Origin: Paenibacillus stellifer
Lineage (GTDB): Bacteria; Bacillota; Bacilli; Paenibacillales; Paenibacillaceae
Length of the DNA: 64,000 bases
Assembly: GCF_000758685.1 (NCBI RefSeq)
Contig: NZ_CP009286.1
Location: 216,501 to 280,500 of the forward strand
Direction of reading: 5' to 3'
How positions within the stretch are numbered: the stretch's first letter is position 1; each line of letters opens with the position of its first letter. The notes under the pieces were generated by a model. That model saw nothing but the letters and a program-made list of their open reading frames with translations, ran no database searches and was not told the origin of the DNA. Below, piece after piece: positions 20,259 through 28,940 of the stretch. Made by a program: the position numbers and the translations under genes.

Positions 20259-22284
20259 TCGGGATGTTCTCCTTTCCTGTGATGACGTAATGCAGGCGTG
20301 CAGCCAGCTCGGCCGGTGAGCTGCTGGCCGGCTGGAGCCCGAGAGCGTTAGACAGCTCCATGCTCTGTGTAAGAGCAAGCCCGGCCCGGCCGATCAGATC
20401 CGGATCGGCAAAGACCCGCGCCGCTGTATCGTCGGCCCAGACGGCGCCCTGATTCATGACGATGACGCGCGTGGCCCACTGGTTAACCAGCTGCATATCA
20501 TGCGTGGCGATAATGACCGTACGGACATGCCGGTCGAGCTCCTTAAGCGTGCTGAGCAGTTCCTCCCGGGTGGCCATATCAAGATTGGCCGTTGGCTCAT
20601 CGAGCAGCATAATTGCGGGCTGAACCGCCGCGCCGATCGCCAGCGATACGCGGCGCTGCTGGCCGCCGCTCAGAAGGCGGGCATCCCGCTCCTGGAGTTC
20701 CTCAAGGCGGAAGCTGTGGAGCATGCGGGCGACGGTCTGATCCGCATCGGGATAGCCGCGCCTTTTCAGGCAATAAGCGATTTCTTTCCGTATGCTGTCT
20801 TCAATGAACATGTCCTCCGGATTTTGAAAGACATAGGCCACATGCCGTGACAGCCGCTCAATGGAGACAGTGTTCGTGTCCTGCCCGAGCACGGCAACGG
20901 AGCCCGCCGACGGTTTGGCGATACCGGCGATCAGCTTCATCAAGGAGGATTTGCCCGCACCATTGTTGCCCACCAGCGCTATGCGCTCACCTTCGTAGAT
21001 GGTTAGCCCGATTCCGTGCAGCACGGATTGTTCCTTCTTACGGATGGTGCGGTAGTTGAGCGATGTGTTATGAAACCGGATGACGGCATTTTGATCTTGC
21101 GTCTTGTTGTTCAAGGCGGCGGTTTCAGCCTCGGTCCGTCTATAGCCGGAATTCCATGAAGACCTGGAGCTAACGCCTCCATCAGGAAGCAGAGTGCCGA
21201 AATATTGGGTCGCTTCTTCGGTCGTTATTGGATATAGAGGCTGCTGCAAATCGGGTGCTTCGGATGCACGGTACGGAAGCGGATGCGTGTTGCCGGGCGA
21301 CGGCTCCGATAAAGCGGCCGCAGGCCGCGCCTCCAGCACAGTCCGCTCCTTCAGTGAAGGCCGCACCTCCGGCATAGCCTGCTCCTCTGGCACAGCCCGC
21401 TCCTCCAGCGAAGGCTGCTCCTCCGGCACAGGCCACTCCTTCAGCGAAAGCCGCACCTCCGGCATAGGCCTCGCCTCCAGCGCAGCCCGCAGGCTTACTG
21501 CCGTTTGGGTTACCTCCGGCGGTTGAATGCCGAGCCGCTGCAAATCCTCGAGGCTGTTCAACGCTTCTGTCACCGGCCGTTTCCACCGTACCCGGCCCTG
21601 TTCCATCAGGCACACATCACGGCAGTAATCGGCGATGAACTCGGTATGATGCTCGATCACGATGACCGTTTTGCCGTGAGATTGATTGATCTGGCGCAGG
21701 ACTTCGTAGACTTGGCGTGCGTGCCGGGGATCGAGCTGGGAGACCGGCTCGTCCACGATCAGGATGTCCGGTTCCAGGGACAGAGCACCGGCCAGCGCGA
21801 GCAGATGCTTCTGCCCGCCGCTGAGCTCCCAGATGTAGCGGTCCTGAAGGTGGGTAAGGCCGCACATGTCCAACGCGCGAAAGGCGCGCTCCCTGTAATC
21901 GGCGAGCCCGTAATTCAGCGGGGCGAAGCAGGCCTCGTCCAGCACGGTCGGCCTAACGAGCTGGTTGTCGAAGTCCTGGTAGACATAGCCGACCATTCTG
22001 GACAGTTCGGCGACGCTTTTGCCCGCAGTGGACTGACCGTTTATCTTCACTTCACCTTCAAAATCACCCGAATAATAGTATGGAATAAGGCCATTGAACA
22101 ATTTGCACAGCGTCGATTTGCCGCTGCCGTTGCCGCCAATGACCGCGGTGAATTCTCCTTGCTCAATCGTCAGCGCAGCCTGGCTCAGTACCGGCTGCTC
22201 CGAGCCCGGATATGTAAAGGAGACTTCGCTGATTTCGATGGCTAAGGCTGGGACGGCGGGCTGCAGTGGTGTAGGGTTATGCAT
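20233..22284 (-). CDS. ecfA: ECF transporter ATPase, two ABC domains fused in one chain
   Basis: A 683-residue protein with two complete ABC ATPase domains. First: Walker A GGNGSGKSTLCK, signature ELSGGQKHLLALAG, Walker B DILIVDEPVSQLD. Second: Walker A GNNGAGKSSLMK, signature LLSGGQQRRVSLAIG, Walker B IMLLDEPTANLD. They correspond to EcfA1 and EcfA2, which are separate genes in most Firmicutes. Between them (about residues 240-440) is a Pro/Glu-rich linker with degenerate repeats built around SLKEW/SLEER/SLKER and VPEEQ. The start ATG at 22284 overlaps the end of the S-component gene (ATGCATAA), so it is probably coupled; the open frame upstream (to 22500) would overlap that gene and has no family match. 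Confidence 0.87.
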   Translation of the reverse strand: MHNPTPLQPAVPALAIEISEVSFTYPGSEQPVLSQAALTIEQGEFTAVIGGNGSGKSTLCKLFNGLIPYYYSGDFEGEVKINGQSTAGKSVAELSRMVGYVYQDFDNQLVRPTVLDEACFAPLNYGLADYRERAFRALDMCGLTHLQDRYIWELSGGQKHLLALAGALSLEPDILIVDEPVSQLDPRHARQVYEVLRQINQSHGKTVIVIEHHTEFIADYCRDVCLMEQGRVRWKRPVTEALNSLEDLQRLGIQPPEVTQTAVSLRAALEARPMPEVRLSLKEWPVPEEQPSLEERAVPEEQAMPEVRPSLKERTVLEARPAAALSEPSPGNTHPLPYRASEAPDLQQPLYPITTEEATQYFGTLLPDGGVSSRSSWNSGYRRTEAETAALNNKTQDQNAVIRFHNTSLNYRTIRKKEQSVLHGIGLTIYEGERIALVGNNGAGKSSLMKLIAGIAKPSAGSVAVLGQDTNTVSIERLSRHVAYVFQNPEDMFIEDSIRKEIAYCLKRRGYPDADQTVARMLHSFRLEELQERDARLLSGGQQRRVSLAIGAAVQPAIMLLDEPTANLDMATREELLSTLKELDRHVRTVIIATHDMQLVNQWATRVIVMNQGAVWADDTAARVFADPDLIGRAGLALTQSMELSNALGLQPASSSPAELAARLHYVITGKENIPNGACSQLV

Positions 22285-23164
22285 AAGGCAAGTTCTCTGG
22301 ATCATTCCCTGCTTGGACGCCGCGTGTTCTCTTTGCCCGCATGACGAGCAAGACAGCGATAGCGACGGCTGCCGCTGCCGCGATGCTGAGCCAAATGGCG
22401 CCGGTTCCCCATTGTTCTGCAAAACCGCTCTCCCATTCCCCGAAGTTCCAGTCCGTCTCGGACAGGGCTTCGGCTCCGAAAGCGGTGAGCGCCAGAACAA
22501 GTCCGGTTACGACCACTTTGGGCGAAATGACGCCGGCTGCTTCGTATTTGGTGCTTTTTTCGCGCGGTTTGATGCCGAGCAGCGGTTCTATTTTTCCATA
22601 GAGTCTAGGAACCAGGTAGAGCGTTGGCAGCAGTGCAAACAGGATGCCGGAGAACAACACGTCATTCAGGAAGCTCACGCCTTCGACGATCACGACACTT
22701 TGCGCGAGACCGGGCACGGCTTCAAATTCCTCAACACCGATCCAGACTTTGCCGATATCGACGAGGCTGCTGCACAGCTGGTGAATGATAACGCCTGTGA
22801 TGGCGGCGGTACCGACTTGCATACGGTTCTGCGGGTTGCGGACCATCCGGCCGGCGACGTACATGGCGAACGAGAAGGTCAGGAACTTCTCCAGTTCCCC
22901 GATTCCGCCAAACTGCCCGAGCATCAGCTCGCCGAAGATAATTTCGCCAAGCGCTGCGCCGACGGCGGCATAGAATGGGTGAAACAGCATGCACAGGGTA
23001 AGCGGGATAAAGGCGAAATACTCGATGGACAGCTCGATCGGCCCTAGCCGCAGTGCGGGGATGAGCTCGGTGAACATGTTGGACAGACCGTACAGCGACA
23101 TGGACAGCACAAAGATCATCATTTTTTGCGAGGATGTAAGGGTGTAGAAGGTCTTGCTCTTCAT
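22277..23164 (-). CDS. ECF transporter substrate-capture (S) component, substrate unknown
   Basis: A 295-residue membrane protein with about six to eight helices. The compact N-terminal part (FVLSMSLYGLSNMFTELIPALRLGPIELSIEYFAFIPL...GAALGEIIFGE) has the fold style of ECF S subunits; a C-terminal extra helix (AIWLSIAAAAAVAIAVLLV) ends in a basic cytoplasmic tail. The substrate cannot be read from sequence. AAGGAGG precedes ATG 23164. It is first in an operon with the fused ATPase, EcfT and probably the PHP enzyme; the divergent MurR/RpiR-type gene suggests a sugar-phosphate or amino-sugar link, which is speculative. Confidence 0.75.
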   Translation of the reverse strand: MKSKTFYTLTSSQKMMIFVLSMSLYGLSNMFTELIPALRLGPIELSIEYFAFIPLTLCMLFHPFYAAVGAALGEIIFGELMLGQFGGIGELEKFLTFSFAMYVAGRMVRNPQNRMQVGTAAITGVIIHQLCSSLVDIGKVWIGVEEFEAVPGLAQSVVIVEGVSFLNDVLFSGILFALLPTLYLVPRLYGKIEPLLGIKPREKSTKYEAAGVISPKVVVTGLVLALTAFGAEALSETDWNFGEWESGFAEQWGTGAIWLSIAAAAAVAIAVLLVMRAKRTRGVQAGNDPENLPYA

Positions 23165-23267
23165 GAAGATTGGCCTCCTTGAATAGTTATGGGGGATTTT
23201 TTTATCCGGTTGCAAGTTTAGTGTAGGGTTGGAGTATTAAGAGGGACGGAACAGTATGTCAACGGAT

Positions 23268-23283
23268 TGTAATATTTTTTACA
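23268..23283. promoter_or_regulatory. Inverted repeat TGTAA-N6-TTACA, site 1
   Basis: TGTAATATTTTTTACA in the divergent region between the S-component and RpiR-type genes. Likely operator of the adjacent RpiR-family regulator. Confidence 0.55.
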
Positions 23284-23295
23284 CGGTGAAAATGA

Positions 23296-23311
23296 TGTAA
23301 TAAAATTTACA
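23296..23311. promoter_or_regulatory. Inverted repeat TGTAA-N6-TTACA, site 2
   Basis: TGTAATAAAATTTACA, the same architecture as site 1, centre 28 bp away. Confidence 0.55.
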
Positions 23312-23372
23312 TAATAATCATCAGCTAAGATGGGGTCAGAATGGCAAAAAGAGAGCAAAGAGAGGGACGTTC

Positions 23373-24227
23373 ATGCCAATAGGACAAAATGAAGTGTTCG
23401 CCGATAAAACCGGATTCTCGCCGGGTCAAATGAAGATCGCCGATTTTATCGAGCGACATCCGGATGAGGTGCTGTTTATGACGGAGCAGGAGATCGCCGA
23501 CCGGATCGGCACGAGCATCGCCACGGTATCGCGGTTTTGGCGCGCGGCGGGATATGAGAACGGCAAGGACTTCAGGCAGAAGCTTCGCTTGGCCTCCGAT
23601 ACGACTCCTGCGTTGAAGCTTCATACGACTATTTCGCAAATGGACCCTTTCAGTCTGCCGCTCAAAATGCTGGAGCAGTCAATTGTGCACCTGCGGGAGA
23701 CGGCAGAGCAGACGGAGCCGGAGGAGCTGAAGCTGGCCGCTTCGCTGATGGACCGGGCCAGACGGATTTACGTTTACGCACCGGGACCGGCCGTAGCGAT
23801 CGGGGAGCTGCTGTGTTACCGTCTGTCACGCTTCGGCATGTCGGTGCGGATGATGGCGGCGAGCGGGCATGAGCTGCTGGAATCGCTGGCGCATATGCAG
23901 TCCGAGGATGTCGTGCTGCTATTCAACTTCACCCGGCTGCTTCCCGAAACTGAAGTGATTCTCGATTGCGTGAAGCAGGTGGGCTGTTCGGCCGTGATGA
24001 TTACGGACCGTGAGGATTTCCGGTATGGGGCGCCGGTACAGGCTTCTTTTTACGTTAGGCGGGGCGAAATGGGGGAATTTCATTCGATGGTGACGCCGCT
24101 GCTGCTGGTTGAGCAGATTATTTTGAGCATTGGCCTTTTAAATAAGGAAAAAGTGCTCTCCAAGCTCGAATACCTGGGGGAACTGCGGGCAAAATATGCC
24201 GATAAGCTGCCGCGCGGGAAGGCTTGA
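23373..24227 (+). CDS. MurR/RpiR-family transcription regulator (HTH plus SIS domain)
   Basis: A 284-residue regulator. Residues about 10-80 form the RpiR-type HTH (KIADFIERHPDEVLFMTEQEIADRIGTSIATVSRFWRAAGY); residues about 115-255 form a SIS sugar-isomerase-like domain (RRIYVYAPGPAVAIGELLCYRLSRFG) that binds a phosphosugar or similar ligand. Two matched inverted repeats lie directly upstream, between it and the divergent ECF operon, so it probably controls both. AGAGAGGGA precedes the ATG. Confidence 0.86.
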   Translation: MPIGQNEVFADKTGFSPGQMKIADFIERHPDEVLFMTEQEIADRIGTSIATVSRFWRAAGYENGKDFRQKLRLASDTTPALKLHTTISQMDPFSLPLKMLEQSIVHLRETAEQTEPEELKLAASLMDRARRIYVYAPGPAVAIGELLCYRLSRFGMSVRMMAASGHELLESLAHMQSEDVVLLFNFTRLLPETEVILDCVKQVGCSAVMITDREDFRYGAPVQASFYVRRGEMGEFHSMVTPLLLVEQIILSIGLLNKEKVLSKLEYLGELRAKYADKLPRGKA

Positions 24228-24275
24228 GTGGAGAGGGGAAGGCAAGGGCACTAGCCCTGCCGGGGACAAGTTTGA

Positions 24276-24289
24276 GTTCGAGCTCGAAC
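24276..24289. other. 14-bp perfect palindrome downstream of the RpiR-type gene
   Basis: GTTCGAGCTCGAAC. It lies in the 352-base stretch between the RpiR-type gene and ssrA, which holds no convincing gene, only this palindrome and two candidate ssrA promoters. Confidence 0.4.
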
Positions 24290-24311
24290 ATACAACAGGG
24301 TTGCGGTGTTC

Positions 24312-24340
24312 TTGCTTTTGGCGGTCGTAGTTGATACAAT
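24312..24340 (+). promoter_or_regulatory. Candidate distal promoter for the ssrA precursor
   Basis: TTGCTT (24312-24317), 17-base spacer, extended -10 TGATACAAT (TACAAT 24335-24340). About 240 bases before the mature tmRNA. Confidence 0.6.
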
Positions 24341-24455
24341 ACATGTCTGATACGCGCCGATTCACTGTGTCGATGCCCGTTTCCTGATTTTATGGTGCTA
24401 GTGGCAAACTCCGGCTTCGTTTCCTGCAAGATCTATATAAATTGTCTGTAAAATG

Positions 24456-24464
24456 TGATATACT
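24456..24464 (+). promoter_or_regulatory. Candidate proximal extended -10 promoter for ssrA
   Basis: TGATATACT (TGn plus TATACT), no good -35; about 115 bases before the mature tmRNA 5' end. Confidence 0.45.
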
Positions 24465-24579
24465 CTTTCATGTAAGACATCACGCTTCAGTTTCCCGACA
24501 TCGCCTATGAGGCGGCGGGACTTGGATAGCACCGCTCTTGCCGGCGGCTTGCGCTGATCCGAAGAAGCCCTTTTAATGA

Positions 24580-24940
24580 GGGGCCGTTTTTGGATTCGAC
24601 GGGGGTAGTTCGAGCATGAGTAGCGAGTAGTGGGGACGCGTCCGCTTCATCAACGCTAAAGCCAATTAAACGGCAAACAAAACAACAACTTAGCTTTCGC
24701 AGCTTAATAACCTGTGAGCTAGCTCCTACCTTCCATCGCCCATGTGGCAGGATAGGGGCTCAACTTTAGTGGGATACGCTGTCTGGTCTCCGCCTGGGGT
24801 CAGCAGAAGAAGATAATCAGGCTGACCCAACGTATAGCCGGTTACGGGGCGATACTCGGGTGACATCAAAACTGTAACTACACTCGTAGAAGCTTATGTG
24901 CCGTTATCTTCGGACAGGGGTTCGACTCCCCTCGGCTCCA
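24580..24940 (+). ncRNA. ssrA: tmRNA (complete, resident copy)
   Basis: A complete 361-nt tmRNA. The acceptor stem pairs GGGGCCG (24580-24586) with CGGCTCC (24933-24939) plus discriminator A; the tRNA-like T arm AGGGG-TTCGACT-CCCCT is intact and CCA is not encoded. The 5' domain has the usual GGATTCGACGGGGG. The tag reading frame at 24672-24707 reads GKQNNNLAFAA then TAA TAA; with the tRNA-borne alanine the tag is A-GKQNNNLAFAA, ending in the hydrophobic degradation signal. Downstream pseudoknots include the segment GGTCTCCGCCTGGGGTCAGC. With SmpB it rescues stalled ribosomes. Its 3' end is the anchor for the repeated partial copies described below. Confidence 0.97.
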
Positions 24941-24954
24941 TATGGAGTATCAGT

Positions 24955-24985
24955 GAAGACACCTTGAATGGTGTCTTTTTTCGTT
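24955..24985 (+). terminator. Terminator of ssrA
   Basis: AGACACC-TTGAAT-GGTGTCT followed by TTTTTCG. A nearly identical copy with flanks occurs at 30405-30435. Confidence 0.85.
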
Positions 24986-25175
24986 TTATTGCTGGAGGAT
25001 TAGTATTCTTGGTTGAAGGTATGATGTGATTGACAGAAAATGTTTTGACAGTGAGTTTTTGCTGTGAGAGTATTAGTTTGTTATATTCCATATATTAGAA
25101 AATTTTAACGAAAAGTCCTTTGTTCTCAGAAATCAAGGTAAAGTGAAACACCATTTCTTATTTGAATTATTTTGA

Positions 25176-25772
25176 ATGAGGTGGATGATGGGTGGAATTA
25201 TTGTTTCAAGGAAGCAAACGCACAAAAAGAGCAAACGTGAATTTTTAATGAAATTAATATTTGGATTCATCTGGAATAGAATTTTATGGGGGGTTATAAT
25301 CAGTGCTTTCATAAACTTAGCTATGTACAGTTATATCACAAATAGTTATATGACTTATATAGTAACAGAAGAAAGATTACAAAACATTATTGTTAGAACA
25401 ATAATCACTATTTATGGAATCGATTCGGTAGAAAATGTTAAATTTTTTATTGATACAGAGGATGTAATGAAGGAGAATGAAGGTCTGATTCTTGCTTTTT
25501 CAATAATACCTGAAGGGAGTGATATTAAAAGTGGGGATTATAAGGTTGAAATAATGAACGAAGAAATGGATCTTAGTAATGTACGTCTTAACATCAGTAA
25601 TTATTTAAATAATACAGTCGGTATTAATATCTATAACAGAGAGACGAACAAGCTTGTTAATAATATGTATTCTGTTAGATTTACAGAGAGACAAGATAAA
25701 CAAATAAGAGAAGTACTAAATACGGAATCAAGATCAAAGACAGCTAAATGGTTTCTAGAGACGTTTAAGTAA
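25176..25772 (+). CDS. Unknown protein with one N-terminal membrane helix
   Basis: A 198-residue protein I do not recognise. A basic N-terminus (SRKQTHKKSKREF) is followed by one strong membrane helix (about residues 28-52, ending near YSYITNSYMTYIV), then a polar, Asn/Glu-rich domain that would lie outside the cell. The gene is very AT-rich compared with the core and is the first cargo gene after ssrA, so it is likely imported. Start uncertain: ATGs at 25176, 25185 and 25188 are all near a GAGGTGG sequence. It may be co-transcribed with the Mrr-type gene 81 bases downstream. Confidence 0.65.
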   Translation: MRWMMGGIIVSRKQTHKKSKREFLMKLIFGFIWNRILWGVIISAFINLAMYSYITNSYMTYIVTEERLQNIIVRTIITIYGIDSVENVKFFIDTEDVMKENEGLILAFSIIPEGSDIKSGDYKVEIMNEEMDLSNVRLNISNYLNNTVGINIYNRETNKLVNNMYSVRFTERQDKQIREVLNTESRSKTAKWFLETFK

Positions 25773-25853
25773 AAGTCATTAATGATAGGAAATCTGCAAG
25801 GAATAGCGAAGGGTTGACATATAAAGATTCTACGCGATGAAAGGATGTGTAAA

Positions 25854-26762
25854 ATGACAATCCCTGATTTTCAGAGTATTATGTTACCGTTTCTTAAAAG
25901 TGTTGGTGACAAACGTGAGTATAAACATAGCGATACAATACAAAACTTAGGCGAGCATTTTCAATTAAATGCGAATGAACTGAGAGAATTATTACCAAGT
26001 GGTCGCCAAGCCATATTTACAAACCGTGTAGGATGGACACGCACTTATTTGATGAAGGCGGGTTTAATCGAATACACTCGGCGTGGTTACTGCAAAATTA
26101 CAGATATAGGTCTAGAAGTTCTTCGGGAAAGTCCAGATTTCATTAACATAGGGTATTTAAAAAGATTTTCCGGGTTTGTTGCTTTTCATAGTAATAAGTT
26201 AAATGAGGGTCAAAACTTAGAGGGTAAAAATGAGTCTGAGCAACGTACTCCTGAAGAAAACTTAGAGTATAGCTATTTAAAACTTCGTGAAGAGTTAATT
26301 CAAGAATTACTTTTAAGGCTGAAAATAGGAACACCAGGCTTCTTTGAGAAAGTAGTCGTGGAATTACTTGTAAAAATGGGTTATGGAGGGTCAATTGTTG
26401 ATGCAGGAAAAGCTATTGGACGAAGTGGTGACGGTGGAATTGATGGAATTATTAAAGAGGATCGATTAGGTCTTGACGTTATTTACATACAAGCAAAGCG
26501 ATGGGACGGAGTTGTTGGACGTCCTGAAATCCAAAAATTTGTTGGAGCATTACAAGGTAACCGCGCTAGAAAAGGTGTTTTTATTACAACATCCGACTTT
26601 ACAAAAGAAGCTAGAGAATATGTAACTCATATAGATAACAAAGTAGTTTTGCTTGATGGTGAACAAGTTGCTAGTTTTATGATTGACTTTAATCTTGGAG
26701 TGACAACGGTAGCTATTTATGAAGAGAAGAGAATAGATTCTGACTTCTTTTTGGAGGAATAG
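25854..26762 (+). CDS. Mrr-type restriction endonuclease (type IV)
   Basis: A 302-residue protein with an N-terminal winged-helix (Mrr_N) domain, about residues 1-95 (ARQ..FTNRVGWTRTYLMKAGLIEYTRRGYCKIT-like pattern), and a C-terminal PD-(D/E)XK Mrr_cat domain, about 160-285. The active-site region is GRSGDGGIDGII...YIQAKRW, containing the D and QxK residues. Mrr enzymes cut foreign modified DNA in the cytoplasm, so this is a defence gene. ATG 25854 is preferred, with AAAGG ten bases upstream; an in-frame ATG at 25845 is too close. AT-rich, cargo-like base composition. The stop is only five bases from a partial tmRNA copy. Confidence 0.88.
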   Translation: MTIPDFQSIMLPFLKSVGDKREYKHSDTIQNLGEHFQLNANELRELLPSGRQAIFTNRVGWTRTYLMKAGLIEYTRRGYCKITDIGLEVLRESPDFINIGYLKRFSGFVAFHSNKLNEGQNLEGKNESEQRTPEENLEYSYLKLREELIQELLLRLKIGTPGFFEKVVVELLVKMGYGGSIVDAGKAIGRSGDGGIDGIIKEDRLGLDVIYIQAKRWDGVVGRPEIQKFVGALQGNRARKGVFITTSDFTKEAREYVTHIDNKVVLLDGEQVASFMIDFNLGVTTVAIYEEKRIDSDFFLEE

Positions 26763-26767
26763 TGCGT

Positions 26768-26989
26768 GCTTCTACCCTGCATCGCCCATGTGGCAGGATA
26801 GGGGCTCAACTTTAGTGGGATACGCCGAATGGTCTCCGCCTGGGGTCATTCGGAAGAAAACAATCAGGCTGACCCAACGAGAAGCCGGTTCCAGGGCGTC
26901 TCTCGGGTGACATCAAATCCATGACTACACTCGTAGAAACTTATGTGCCGTTATCTTCGGACAGGGGTTCGACTCCCCTCAGTTTCCAG
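26768..26989 (+). repeat. Partial tmRNA copy 2 (3' two thirds)
   Basis: 222 bases that align end to end with the resident tmRNA from the second pseudoknot to the acceptor 3' strand (resident about 24722-24939). Differences include paired changes that keep helices (CCGAAT / ATTCGG here against CTG / CAG in the resident) and a different acceptor end (CAGTTTCC instead of CGGCTCC). The 5' domain and tag frame are absent. Interpreted as an attachment-site relic from an integrated element whose donor had a slightly different tmRNA. Confidence 0.9.
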
Positions 26990-26992
26990 AAT

Positions 26993-27032
26993 CCCTTTCC
27001 CAGTAAGGCATTAAGCCCCTTTTGGGAAAGGG
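26993..27032. other. Long hairpin after partial tmRNA copy 2
   Basis: CCCTTTCCCA / TGGGAAAGGG, 10-bp perfect stem with a 20-base loop; lies between the tmRNA relic and the helicase relic, without a T-run. Confidence 0.5.
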
Positions 27033-27065
27033 TTCCACACGCCTATTACAATGATATAAACTTTG

Positions 27066-28851
27066 CTACAACTCCGCTCCCTCATATCCCATCTTCCGAT
27101 AACCCTTCACTCTTTTCTTGAACATCGCCATTAACATTGGGACCTGAAGGTCAATATAATCATATATTTTCACTTCTTCTTTATTCACATGACTTCGGTG
27201 CAAGCGGCCTGCATATTGCTGCAAGGTGCCTGACCAGGAGATGGGATGGACCAGAAACAAAGTGTCCAGTCTGGCGTCATCGAAGCCTTCGCCGATCAGC
27301 TTACCGGTAGCAATAACTACCTGCTCCTGATCATCCGGAATAGAGGCGATTTGGGCGCGCAGAGCCTCTCTCTGCTTCTTACCCAATTTGCCTCGAAGTA
27401 CAATTACGTTTTTGGCAAAAGACTGCAATCTCTCTGCAAAATATTCAGCATGAGCGGTCCGTTCAACCAGCAGCAGCGGAGAGCGGCCTTCATCCAGGCA
27501 GGTAAGCAAATCATCAAAAATAAGCGTGTTACGCTCCTCATTGTCAACAAGCTGCTGATAGATGTCCTGGATACCGGAAACCTGCTCACCTGGTTTGATA
27601 TGAAAATGAGTATACCGGGGCCAAGCTGGAATCGCACGATTGCTTCTTGTCCGTCTTGTCGCTTAGGTGTAGCAGTTAGGCCAAATACATACTTTGCCTT
27701 GACTTCTCGCAGAACCTGTTCGAAGCTATAGGCGGATACGTGATGGCATTCATCTACAATGACCTGGCCGTATTCACTAACGAAAGGTTTAACATTCCCT
27801 TTATAGTTGAGGCTCTGAATGACAGCAATGTCGATAATGCCTGTTCGTTTATTTTTGCCGCCGCCGATCATACCGATCGAATGTTTAGGAACTTCGAGAA
27901 AGGTTTGCAAGCGTTCCTGCCATTGTTCCATAAGCTCCCGGCGATGAACCAGAATAAGGGTGTTTATCTTCCTTGAAGCGATGATGCTGGCTGCTACGAC
28001 TGTTTTACCGAACGCGGTTGCCGCCGAGAGAACGCCTATATCACGATTTAAAATCGCTCTGGCTGCTGTATCCTGAAGAGTGGTCAGCTTACCGTAGAAC
28101 TCCGCCTCTATTGAAGTTCCGGACGAACGTCGATCCTCAAGCGATACTTTGACCCGATTATGCTCGAAAAAAGATAACAAGTCCTGCAAGCATCCCCTTG
28201 GTAGAACTACATAACTCCCCATATCCTCTGCGCATGAGATGACCCGAGGTTTACCGTAGGTGGAGAGCCGCATCGCTTGTGCTTTATAAAAATCAGGGTT
28301 GGAGAAGGAAGCTATTTTGATCAGAGCATGAATTGCACTTGAGGGTAGTCCAGACTTGAGGATATACAGACGATCCGATTGCAGGATCTGTATTTCAGCA
28401 GGCAAAGGTTCCATCAGAACCTCTTCGATCTGAGTCTGGTTCTCTTGTAACAAGGTCAATCCTGCTTCGTGGTCTAATCCCGCAGTAATACGGTCATTGT
28501 TAAAAAGCCCGCGCTCCCCGTGCTTATATATAAATTGCTTCACCAGGTCTTCGTCTATCTTGCCAAGTTCGGATAATATCCCCCATTGATCAGCATAGGG
28601 CTCAAAGTGTTCATCAACAAAGACACTGTTTCCCTGTTTACGTGGCCCACCTTGAAGAGGTAGAGCAATGAGGTTGCCGAATCCGCCTTTGGGCAGCGTA
28701 TCCTGTTTGGGGAACAGGCGATCATAGGACTCCATGCCGATCTGATATCGTCATCCAAAAGCCCCAGTAGACCCCTCAACCGGGTGACTTCTAGCTTAAG
28801 TTCCTCAATATGCGCTAGAGCTGCATTATATTTGTCCTCCATATTGTCCAT
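27066..28851 (-). pseudogene. Decayed TOTE-type primase-helicase (internal deletions and frameshifts)
   Basis: Three overlapping frames make up one broken gene. The 5' frame (start 28851) codes for the coiled-coil N-terminus (NALAHIEELKLEVTRLRGLLGL type). At about 28740 the frame jumps to SYDRLFPKQDTLPKGGFGNLIALPLQ, a segment that in TOTE-type proteins follows an archaeo-eukaryotic primase domain; that domain is missing. Next comes a superfamily 2 helicase with motif I SAATAFGKTVVAA, motif II VIVDECHH and motif III FGLTATPKR. Near 27640 the frame shifts again; the C-terminal helicase domain (VATGKLIGEGFDDARLDT, YAGRLHR) continues to 27066. Probably non-functional. TOTE systems are inferred conflict/defence elements; the assignment rests on remembered family features. 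Confidence 0.72.
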
Positions 28852-28940
28852 TGATTGGTCCTCGCGTTTTATTTATATTATACCTTGTAAGCTGCTGAGT
28901 AATAATACTGAGAATTATAAGCGAATTAAGGAGATCATTA

